Shown here: in pieces, positions 42,740-53,500 of the stretch | Position numbering within the stretch: position 1 is the stretch's first letter | Layout of the letters: the number at the start of each line of letters is the position of its first letter | Assembly: GCA_012845835.1 (NCBI GenBank) | Contig: JABAKD010000006.1 | Location: forward strand, 8,112,637 to 8,176,636 | From: Undaria pinnatifida | Lineage: Eukaryota; Sar; Phaeophyceae; Laminariales; Alariaceae | DNA length: 64,000 nucleotides | Direction of reading: 5' to 3' | Notes under the pieces: model-generated | Seen by the model: the letters and a program-made list of their open reading frames with translations, nothing else | Told to the model about the DNA's origin: nothing | The model's database searches: none | Translations under genes and position numbers: made by a program

Positions 42740-44230
42740 CTACTGGCCATATTTGGCGCCGCCTGTGTCTAGTTGGCCGCCTTCTGATGCATACATCCCC
42801 TCCATAGGCCTCATTTTACCACATTCCTGAACCTTACGAAGTTTCAGCTCTTTTGGTGCCGCCGTTGTCTAGTTGTGGTCAAGTTGGCAGCGCGTGAACT
42901 TTCTCGCGAGAAGGTTCTCTGTGCACGCCGTCGTCCACACGAAATAAACAGTAGTTTTGACAGTGTTGATAGCCTTCTCTCCCCTCCCCGTGGTTGGATG
43001 CCCACAGCAGCTAGCATTACGAGCGTATTGCTTCGATGGGCTCTAAAGCCAGCAGCAGCAACAACGCGAGACACACGACACAACACTAGAATTTTGTGAC
43101 CCAGCTATCGATCGATGTTTGTCGCGAAGTGGTCGCGGGTCGTTTTATTCCGTTTGACAAAACTACCTCGTTCGTGTCAGCTTAGTTCACGCGTGCTGGA
43201 ACCCTCTTGAAATTCGATTCTTCTTGGGATTCTCGGTCCTGGCCAACCTGCGACGCTAGCATCCACCCCGTTGAACATTTGTCAGCACCTTAGTGACTCT
43301 CGCGAAGTTTCAGCTCCCGTGACGCCGCCTATGTCTATTTAACCACCCTGCGACGCAGTCGCCTTTCTTTACGAGACGTCTAAACTATTATCTAGGATAA
43401 ATAATGGAAATCGGAGAATTTTTTGGTGTATGAGTTTCTATGTGCTCGACCAAATTTTCAACAACAAAAAAAAATGTCGGATTTTTTCCGGACAAAGTTC
43501 TATGGGTAAGGTTGGGGTTGGGGTCGGGGATACGGTCAAGGTTAGGGTTAGGGTTCGGGTCTAAAGTAGTGTTTTGGGTGCCCAGTTCTTGATGTTTACC
43601 GTCTCATAATGCTGCAAGCACAGGTGAGCCAAACCAAATTCCCCGATTTTTCCATACTTTATCCTATATAATAATCCAGCATTGCGGTAAAGGCAGCGAA
43701 CACCCACGCTCCTTTCTTGCATTTTCCACTCTCCTCGGGCTGCTTCTCAGTCCTGGCCACCGTGAGATAAGAAAATATCCACTCCATTGGCCATAGATCC
43801 TCGCCCTATTAGCGCTCAAGAAGTTTCAGCTCCTGTGGCGCCGCTTGCGTCAAGGTGGGCACTCCGCGACGCAAGCGTTCACTCCATCGGCCGTTGTTCT
43901 CATCACTTGCTGGCCCTCACGAAGTTTCAGCTCCTTGGGGAGCGTTTTTATCTGGTCGCGGTTGAGGTTCGGTAGAGCGTGAACGTTCTCGGGTGCTCCT
44001 TGCACGCAGAAGAAGCCAAAACGCACTTAGTTGCTACTACGTATAGTGTTAGTCGTGCGCTTCTCTCTCCCCTCGTCACCACCGAACTCCAACACCTGCA
44101 TACATATACAACACCCCTTCCTTCGTGTACTACTTGGATGATGTCTAAACCCAGCAGCAGCAGCACGCGACACGCACGACACGTTTAAGTCCTGTGGCTC
44201 AGCTGCGGAATTTCTTCACTCGAAATGATC
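42740..44230. repeat. Irregular tandem family with CGAAGTTTCAGCTC core
   Basis: cgaagtttcagctc or agaagtttcagctc followed by ...tggcgccgcc(t/g) recurs near 42837, 43313, 43829 and 43920, with shared atcgactc/ccatcggcc and cagcagcaac flanks. The MITE at 43395-43674 interrupts the series. Confidence 0.7.
43395..43674. mobile_element. Palindromic-end MITE (GGATAAA..ATGGAAATCGG) with TTAGGG run
   Basis: Left end ggataaataatggaaatcgg mirrors right end ccgatttttccatactttat plus cc. The interior contains aaggttagggttagggttc. A second copy is at 61864-62119. Confidence 0.8.
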
Positions 44231-45627
44231 ACGCGTCGTTTTAACCCGTTTGAAAAAATGCCAGGGTTCGAGAAAATGTAATCACAGATGGCTAGGCGTC
44301 TGTTACGTACGGTAAAAATTTAGCCCAGGAAATAGTGAGGGTGTTCCCAAAATTAGTGGGGGTGCTTCCGTCGGTTGTCTTCTTTCTGAGACTGACTGCT
44401 CATTAGTGATGCACACACACCAAAGCTTCCTTCTTCACATTGTCGGAGGACACAAATTATCAAAACAATATATCAGTCATGGCATCCTGCTCTACACGGC
44501 AAACGAGAAACTGAGGGTTGACGTCGTAGGCCGCTGGTCCGTGTATGCGTCAGCTATCATCGATAGCCGTCGCTGGTGGAATACCGGTAGGTAGGCGGGT
44601 CTGCGGGCGTCAATGCTTTGGGATAATATGAGGGGAAAATGCGAGAGTAATGCCTGGTGCAAGATGGACGGGCCAGACAGGTTTTGCGGTTATTATTCTA
44701 GAAACTACTCAGCCGGCCGAGACGGACGGACGGACTCGTTTGGTCATTCAGCCAGAGAACAGCAGCATACCGAGGAATTCGCCACAAGGTCGTTCAATGT
44801 CTTCCTGAACTATCAAACGATCAATCAAATCAGCGCTCAACAAAACACAACGGGCGTCGTTTACCCTATACGTAATAGCAGCTGAGGCGAGCGTCTTTCT
44901 CACCGGGGTCACTCCACCCTCCTAATATTTTGTAGGTTTGGGGGCCCATGCACGGCGACCCAAACATTGGGGAGTGAGTTCTTACACACCTGGTACCGTT
45001 TGGTGTGAGCGTGCCGCAAAATTAGTGGCATGCTGCTGCGCGCGTGTGTCGTACAACTCTCTGCACTCTAGTAGGGAGACTTGACGAAAGCCAGCAGCCC
45101 CGGCCGCTTGGCGTGGCCGATGCTGTATTACATAGGGAACCAAAGTATTCAAAACGCACGATATACACAAAAGTCTAGATGTTCCCCAACTTTTACTAAC
45201 CATATTTGTATGGGTCACAGCTACACTTTCTACCGTTACGTAGACAGATCTTCTCGTGAAGATTAGTATGAACGGTAGCCGTTCCAGAGGTATTGAATAT
45301 CGTGTCTTGTACTAAAAGTGGTCGTGGAGTCTCCGTAGATTCTGATGACAGAGAGGCGGGTAATTACGTCTCCCGCTGACAAGTAATCTCTGTCGACTCT
45401 CTGTTTTGCTTGCGAAGCACTTTCGTTGCCTCAAGGCACTTCTATCGTTACCGTCGCTTGGTTCGCCGTCGAACCTTGCTCCAACCTGGCGTGTCCTTCA
45501 CGCTACGAAGAAAAAGAAGAGAAGTAGTTGCAAGTTGCGAGTCGAACCTGGGATACCCCAATCCCTCATTTGGTCCTGATTATTACGCTCCCCCGTATAT
45601 AGTCGTCCTGCTCGTCACTTCTTCCCT

Positions 45628-45894
45628 CTGAGTCGTCCCACGGTGTGCAGAAGTTCCACTTTTTGGGTTGAATGTTTTTTCTGGCCGATTGAGATCCTCA
45701 AACGTGGAACTGCCGGTTACTATGTATGATGCTTTTACGAGTACGTTTGTCCCGGGACTAGCGCATACCGGGTCGAAGCGTTGGTCGAATTGCGCGAACG
45801 AATGTCTTTCAAGTCATGGTTCGGGTGACATATTGAGCTCCTCATGTTTGGAGCTCGGAAACGTCTGCTTGCACCCCTAGTGTGGGATGCCTCT
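45628..45894. mobile_element. MITE family with GAGTCATCCCACG termini
   Basis: Left gagtcgtcccacggtg and right agtgtgggatgcctc are inverted relatives. Interior phrases match 62261-62535 on the opposite strand. Confidence 0.7.
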
Positions 45895-46916
45895 CCTGAG
45901 TCCCTGACGGGTTAATTCATCCGGCGATCGATGAATGGCCTCCGCTTTCGCGACGGCAATCACGCGAAAACGGCGATAACGACCCCTTCCAAATATTTCG
46001 TGCCGCTGTAGACCGAATTCCGCGATAACAACGATTCTTTCAAAATTATTTTCTGCCACCCGGAGAAAAGGCCGGCAGTAAACTTAGATATCTTCCCTCC
46101 CTCTCCCTCTTTCTCGCTTGATCGATGGCACGGTGCCCACCGGCATATCGAGCCAGCACCCCCCCCCCCTCATCTCACCGCCCCCGCCAATCCCATACCC
46201 TCCCTCACCTCCCCCGCCCCCCATGCCCCCCCCTACCTCCTTCCCTCCTCTCCCGCCGTCCACAACAGGAGTAGCGACAGCGACACGTTTATTGTTTACG
46301 CTTCCAGTCCCTCCCGGCCTTTTATTGCCTTTACTGCAGTCCCCCCCTCCCCCCCGACCTTGGCTAGCCTTCTCCGTGCCTTACGGCCCCTCTCCCTCTG
46401 CTGCGTCTACACCGTCCTCGACAATAAAAAACCCAGCCGGATTCCTAGCCCCCCCCAACCCGAACGTTTGGCCCCTCCCAGCCTTCTATCGTCTGTCAAC
46501 CTGCCCCTAGCCTTCTAGCCCCTCCTCAGCGTTCTAGCCCCTGCCTAGGGTCTCACGACTACGGCCATACATGATACGAGTACACCGCTCCGACCATCTG
46601 CAAGCCCCTCCCTGCCGCCTGCTGTCTAGCCCCCTGCCCCGCCGGCCTCTTGTCTCCCCTGGTCGCGTCCCCACCTCCCATGACAGACACGCCCCGGGCT
46701 TTTTTTCTAGCCTCGCCTGGCCACCTACGAAGCCTCCTATATTGGCCCTCTATAGCTTCATAGTTCTGCTGGCCGTCTTCTAGCCCCCCTCTGGCCTCTC
46801 TAGCCTTGACCCAGCCATCTACAGCCCTCCCCCCGGCGGCTCATCAGTAGCTCCCCTCCCTCCCCCCCCCCGGCCGGCCTTCTATCCTCCCTCGGCCATC
46901 CTCACGCCCCTCAACA

Positions 46917-47045
46917 GAAACGCCTCCAGCCGTTTCACCTGCTAACGCTACTGCTGACGAGGTTCATCTTTGTTTTCCGTTGGCGTCGTCGGCGTCCGCG
47001 GCGGTACTGCTGCTCGCCTCCTACAGCATCCATGACCCGGGGAAG
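46917..47045 (-). pseudogene. PNPT1: Copy of PNPase C-terminal tail DNA
   Basis: ctcaacagaaacgcctccag ... cgtttcacctgctaacgcta repeats 47216-47340 of the last exon about 300 bp away. It lies beyond the annotated stop and has diverged. Confidence 0.75.
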
Positions 47046-47186
47046 GTCTAATCGAAGCGCCCCTCCCTCTCCCCACTCTTCCTGTAGTCCTCCACCCCAC
47101 CCCCCCTGGGCATATATAGCCCCACCCCCGGTGGGGGGGCATCGATGGCCCCTTCCCCCGGGATTCTAGCCTCTTCCCCCGGCGTA

Positions 47187-47531
47187 CTACCCCCCACACA
47201 CTGCATTTCCGCCCCCCTCAACAGAAACGCCTTCAGCCGTTTCATCTGCCAACGCTACTGCTGATACACTTTCATCTTTAGTTGCGGTTGGAGTTGTAGG
47301 CGGTGGTGCTGCCGCTCTCCTCACCACTCCCAGAGTCCCCCCGCCCCCGTTCCCGCCCACGCCTCCTGCAGTACCCACGACTCGGCGACGGTCCCCGTTT
47401 GTCACCGGCTGGGGAGGGGTTGAAGTGCCCCCCTCCCCCCCCTTTCCTTTCGCCTTGTCCTCTAAGAGAACAGCTTTACGGCTGAGTCGCAGTTTGCCCT
47501 TGTCGTTCAGCCCGATTACTTTCACGTCCAC
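47187..47531 (-). CDS. PNPT1: PNPase last exon (S1 end and C-terminal tail)
   Basis: Phase 0 from [20 protein letters not shown] (S1 strand 5; VKVIEID..GRI.LS.KA in bacteria) through a low-complexity tail ([26 protein letters not shown]) to TAG at 47187-47189. The tail is unlike bacterial ends and probably disordered. Confidence 0.92.
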   Translation of the reverse strand: MDVKVIGLNDKGKLRLSRKAVLLEDKAKGKGGEGGTSTPPQPVTNGDRRRVVGTAGGVGGNGGGGTLGVVRRAAAPPPTTPTATKDESVSAVALADETAEGVSVEGGGNAVCGG

Positions 47532-50500
47532 CTATAGGTACACATGCGGCAACATACACAGGTAGGGCATATATGGGGTTTGGTATAGAGCGAGGAGGGG
47601 GAGGGTAGTAGATGATTCGGGGGGGGGGGAGGGGTGGAGAAGGGATGGGGGGGGGGGGGGGGGGGGGGGAGGAGAGGGAAAAGGGAGTGGGGGGGCGGAG
47701 GGGGAAGGGATTAGTGAGTCGCAGCGGGCAAAAGCAGCGTCATTGGTGTTGCGTCCTTCATTAGTACCACACGAACTAACGACAGCAATTGGCGAGAAGG
47801 TCAAGCGACAACCAATAACCAGCGAACACCTCTCAGCCGTCGCTCGCCCGCCGCTAGATTGTTTCCGACGAGCACACGCATGGCCGTGGTACGACGGTAA
47901 ACGTGTCGCACTTCTCTGCCTCTGTCTGTCTGTCTGCCTATTTCCCCCTCGCTATACATGGCAGAATGCAGGTTGCAAAGATGAGTATCGACCCTAACTT
48001 GTTGAACCCATAGCTGATGATGTTAGAAAATTGCATAGAACATGTATGCCTCCTCCCCTCCCTCCCTCCCTCCTCCCTCCCTCTCCTCGTTTTTCGTTCG
48101 CTCCTTCCCTCCCTCCTTCCTTCCTTCCCTCCCTCATCCCTCCGTTCCTCCCACTTCCCCCCACTCCGCCTCTCCTCCCCCCAGCATAGCGGGTTGTGGG
48201 CAGCCTGTGCCATGTGTCGTGGTTTTGTACACTGTTGCTGTGTTATTTCGCACCAACATCTGAGCCAGTATCAACCTACGAAAGGCACGAGAGGACAAAA
48301 GCCTGCTCCCACTCACCACCGGCTTGTCCGCCAGGAATCCTTCCGCCGTAACGACGCGGGTAACATCCAGCTCGCTCACGTGCACCAGGCCCTCCATGCC
48401 GGGTGCAAACTCGACAAAACAGCCAAACGCGTGTATGGTCTTCACCTCGCAGTCCCTGAAAAAAACGCATGGGAGCAATAAAAAGATGAAGAATCACATG
48501 ACCTGTAAGTCTCGCCAATGGAAGTCGTTACATTAAAAGTCGCTGGGGACGCCGGGAGCGAAGCCCTTCGGACCTAGGCCTCCTCCTGCTCCTCCTGCAG
48601 TTCTAAATCAAAAACGTACCTTTGACCTCCTTCTCCTGCTCCTCCAGTGCTAAATCAAAAACGTACCTCTAAATGGGTAGACACCCGAAGGCATGCCTTG
48701 TTTTTGTTTTGTTTTACCCAAATAAAAAAACTACTGGTATGTCTTGCCGATGGAAGCTGGTAGGTTAAAAACGCTGGGGATTCTGCGAGCGACAAGTATC
48801 GTTTGTTGGAAATGAAGATACATGGTACTGTATCTTTTGTGACATTCTCCAAAAACAAGAAAAAATCACCTGTACGTCTTGCCGATGGCAGCCGTTACGT
48901 TAAAGTCGCTGGGGATGCCGCGGGCGACACCCTTGGGACCCAGGCCTCCTCCGCCTCCCCCTCGCCGAAGGGACACATCCTTCAGCATTTCTTCTACGTA
49001 CATCTTAGCGCTGAAATCGTTGGAAAGTTGAAGGTGAGTGCGCACAATGAAACGCCACCATGATGGGGGGGGGGGGAGGGAGGAACGAGGGGGGAGGGGC
49101 AAGAGGGGAGGGGGGAAGAGGAGAGGAAGGAGGCGGGGGCGGAAGGAGGGATGGTAGAATGCGGGGGGGGCGGGGTTAAAATGTGGTATAAATAGTATAT
49201 ATATAGGGTACCTGGTACCAGGCAGTCATTTCCTCCTCCCCAAAGGCTTTCATTCACTCGGACATCGGCCAAACCAACCGACCGACCAGCAAATTAAACA
49301 AACCATTCAACGGAATTCCGATGCGTGCCGCGGGTACTTCGCGGGGAATCGACCATATAGGCCAATCAATTAACCTGCCAATACGCCAATACCAGCAATT
49401 CACCGAAAAATATCGACTCGTCACTGCCATTGACGTGGGAGGAGACTTCCTCTTCAGGCCTTTCCCGGCTACTTGGACCAACAGCGGGAACTATCCCAGC
49501 CAGGACTTGCCATCACCCAAATCCTCAGCGCATTCTGGGAAAACCTCCTGTGGCCTTGGCGGGGGAGGAAGTCAATCGCTCGGCCGTCAGGAATGAAATA
49601 AACCAACAAACACGCCGACCAACTAGCCAACTGACAAAACACTCCATCGGGCAAGACACCGCACTCATCGGTGTATCGTAGGCACTCGGTGCGCTGATTT
49701 ACTTCATGCCCCAAAATCTCTGATTAAAAAAAACGAAACAGAAGTTTTGAAACATTCAATACTTTGTAAAAAAGAATATATTTCACTGTCATATCAACCA
49801 ATACCAACTACCTAACCAAACCGCTACCCGACCAGCTAACCCACCGAAGAGTCAACCGACCGACGTACGATCCAAACCAAATCAACCACCAAATCAAGCA
49901 ATTAACTATCCAACAAACCCAACGCACCACTCACCCATCCGCCACAACCCCTCCCCCCTATGATCATACCCATACTACTACGGCCGTGCACAAACTCAGT
50001 ACCCCCCCCCCCCAGTGTTTACGCTATCCTAGGAGACAGATGGTGGTCACAGATGGCCAAAGAGGAAGGAGAAAAAAAAAATGAACAAGTTAACAGTAAA
50101 ATATGGAGGCAACGTACCGAGCACCCAAACCTTGGAGGTATCTCCACCAGGAATGGGAACAGCGCTGCTTCTCGAAAGGGATGCGTGGCCAATGGTCAAA
50201 CGACGACGGCAAGCAACAAAAATGCCCCCCCACTCCCCCCCCCCCCCCCCCGCCCCCCCTCACTTTGCGGCGCGGGTATTATTGAAGGAGGAGATCATCA
50301 CACGTCCATCGTCCTGAACATCCATGCTGTCAAGCTCAAAGTCCTCGATTATCTGCTTTATCATCTTCCCCCCAGGCCCGATTATCTGTTTGGGCGACGC
50401 CACGGCAGAGGGAGGTGGCGGAGGGCGGGAAACAAAATAATGGGAGAGGAAAAAAGTAAAGAGAGATGTGCGGAAACGGGAGCCGGGGGGGGGGGTAGGG

Positions 50501-53500
50501 GGCGGGGGGGGTAAACTCAGCTTGTGCATGGCCGTAGTCGTATGACCATAGGCCCTCGCATCCCTACTATGCCGGGACGGAGCACGTCGGGTGTTCACCA
50601 ACCAGGCGGGCATGCTTTAACCAAGCGCGAAGCGCCGTGAGGTGTTCGGCGAGTCGCATGAAGGGTGAACTGCATGCTTCCAAAAACCGCTCGTAAGACG
50701 GACTTCGGCAACTTGTGCCTACTTTCTTGCTTTTGGTTAACAGCGCCAATGATTTGCTTTGGTTTCTGGTGTGGCCACTCCAGAGACATCAATGGGTATT
50801 ACCATGTAACTGCCTCGTGGGTGCCTTACCATATTCACACTACGTGATGCGATCATTCCCTTTGTTAGGAGTTAGGGTTCTCCACCCCGCACAACATGAT
50901 CTAACTCGATAATCATCATGGTGACACCAAAAAAAAAGCGGCGGGGGGGGGGGGGGGGGTGCACTCAGCTTGTGCATGGCCGTAGTCGTATGACCATAGA
51001 CCCTCGCATCCCTACTATGCCGGGACGGAGCACGTCGGGTTTTCACCAACCAGGCAGACATCTTGCACCAAGCGCATTCCTTTCGAGACGGGAGAACCGT
51101 TTCTACTCCAAATAGAGACGCCTCCAACATTTGGGCGCTCAATACATTGTTTCCACATATTACATAAAAAAACATTTGCTTATCTCATTTCTTTCCCACA
51201 GAGGGAGTGGAATCAACCAATCGAAACCAAAACGACGGCGTATCACACCCCACCCCACCCCACCCACCTTTCCAATCTGGTCAGGGTCAACGTGAATCAC
51301 GGTCGCAGCTGGAACAAACTGGGAAAGCGATTTACGCGGCCCATCCGGTAACCCCTTGCTCATTTCCCCCAATATGTGGAGCCTTCCAGCCTTAGCTTGG
51401 GTAAGGGCGCGTCCTAGGAGGGCCGTGGTTAGCCCTGCGCACTTGATGTCCAGTTGGAAGGTTGTGATACCTGGGAGGGATTGGGAGGGATGGGGGGGGG
51501 GGGGGGGGGGGGCGAGATGAATGGGGCTGGCACATGTAGGAGTAGTTGTTTCACGATACTGTACCGTATTTTACCGTTTACCGTACCGTACAGTGTACAG
51601 CACCACACCACGTTACAATCAATCGAATCACTCCGATCCATACCATATCGTACCGTACCATACAATACACTATCATACTACACCACACAGTATACAATAC
51701 CACACAGTATACCACACCACACAGTATACCATACCACACGACACGGTATCATATCGTAAACTACCACACCATACAGTATACCACACCACACCAGACAAAA
51801 TCATGGCATGCCGTACCATATTCTGTATCACACCATACTCCACCTTTCTATGTCATACCAAACCACACCATACCATATACTGTACCAAACAACACTCCAC
51901 CGTACTATACCATACCTTAGAATTGCCGTTCCATACCATACCATACAATACCATACCATCCCATCCCGTACCATGCTATGCCACACCATACCATACCGTA
52001 CCGCACCATACCATACCATACCATACCATACCATACCATAAAATACGTACCTTTTTCGTTGCCTGCGACCTTGAAGTCCATAGTGCCAAGTGCGTCCTCA
52101 ATGCCAAGGATATCGGTAAGGACCACGGCTTCGTCCCCGCTACCCCCATCCTCGTCCAGTAGAAGCCTGTCAGCATAATACAAAAAATAGTTGGACGGGT
52201 AAAATGAGCACATATCTAAGAAACAACAACAGTAGAACAAAACGGCTGTACAAGGCAAGACAAGATAAGAGAAGACGAGACGAGACGAGACGAGACGAGA
52301 CGAGACGAGACGAGACGAGACGAGACAAGACAGCAAGACAAGGCAAAGCAAGACAAGGCAAGACATCCCACCATTACTTGGGGGTAGTCCAAATACAGGT
52401 GAACTCGTAGTATTCTCCTGTTGAGCCGAGGCTGAAACGTCCGGGGGAGGTACATACTATTATACCAAGACGTGATGGCGTTTTTATCGCGGGCTATCCA
52501 AAAACAAATCCTCGGCTGGTTGCCTTCGCGTCAGCGGCTGACGTTATCCTTTGTTCACAAGGACAGGAAAACCAGGACCGTACAACAGGCACGGCACCGC
52601 CCAGCTCAGCCCAACCCAACCCAGTCCAGCACAGCGCAGCGCAGCACAGCGCAGCACAGCACAGCCCATCCAAGCCCAACCCAGAACAGCCCAGTCCAGC
52701 CCAGCCCAGCAAAGTACAGCACAGCACAGCGCAGCGAAGCACAGCATTTACACCCCTCACCCCATGGCGACTCCGGCGATAGGACAAGAGATCGGAATAT
52801 CGGCGTCCCAACACACTAGCGATGCGGGTAAGCTACAAGAGCTACATGCGCTGTCACATGTATCTTTGCAGGATGCAAGCTACTATTTTAGACATCTATT
52901 TACACACGTGCCGGGTGTGAGCTATGGGAGACAGATTAGCTAGCTCATGATCTGTCCAAGACTAGTGCTACGTAAAGCCGGTCGCCCTGGTGGCGTATCA
53001 GGTTTTCCTATCAGTTTATCCTCGAGCCTGGTATCAAAGGTCGATTTCGTGAGTCCGAGTCCTCTCGAGTGCGTACTCGTGTAAATCCGTAGGGACTTTT
53101 TCTTGTGCACAAATTGACTTGCGGAAAGCGAGAGAGCGTGAGTTAGCAACACTCGATGAAAAATCGACGAGCAGTGGGATTGCTGAACCCTATGCGCGAT
53201 AAAAATTGACGGCAAAAACCGGGAGGAAGAAGGGACGATACCTGCGACCACGGCTTTTTGGTCCAGGAGCCGGAAAGTAGAAGTGTGAAAAAAAAGGAAA
53301 AAAAAAAGGAAAAAGAGGTGCAGCCGTTTTTTTGTGAGGCTCATAACCACTTGAGGAACTCAATCAATACCTCGCCCAAAACCTGATTTGGAGTAAAACC
53401 GAAGGGGCAAACCGGATGAACGATCTCATGCACTACAGACACATGCTGTGGTCCTCGCCCAAAACCTGATTTGGAGTAAAACTGATGAACGATCTCATGT

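Larger units (their letters stand above)
40618..47186. other. Convergent intergenic region, repeat-rich
   Basis: It lies between the stop codons of VMA13 and PNPase. It holds a duplicated VMA13 end, G-rich and GGCTT tandem DNA, an alternating purine-pyrimidine tract, a ~100 bp repeat family (42740-44230), two MITEs, C-rich DNA (46140-47190) and a copy of the PNPase tail. 41990-42480 and 44240-45620 show no recognisable gene. Confidence 0.6.
49040..50263. other. PNPase intron with G-rich DNA and LINE-like ends
   Basis: G-rich tract 49062-49180; an AACCAACC/CGACC-type degenerate array at 49265-49930; family B and A LINE-like ends from 49965. No exon was seen. Confidence 0.6.

Noticed and set aside
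43535-43560. TTAGGG repeats as a telomere
   Set aside because: Only about two units, located inside a MITE with recognisable ends and in the middle of genic DNA.
45535-45560. tRNA B-box-like gcgagtcgaacc
   Set aside because: No matching A box or cloverleaf could be found on the same strand.
50595-50792. [11 protein letters not shown]... frame as a PNPase exon near the KH domain
   Set aside because: It continues into family B 3' sequence found elsewhere, and the PNPase exons on each side already join in phase.
52555-52814. ORFs rich in Cys/Ala or Gln/Pro
   Set aside because: Translations of the CAGCC/CAGCA array; the only meaningful part is the PNPase pseudo-exon at 52749-52828.
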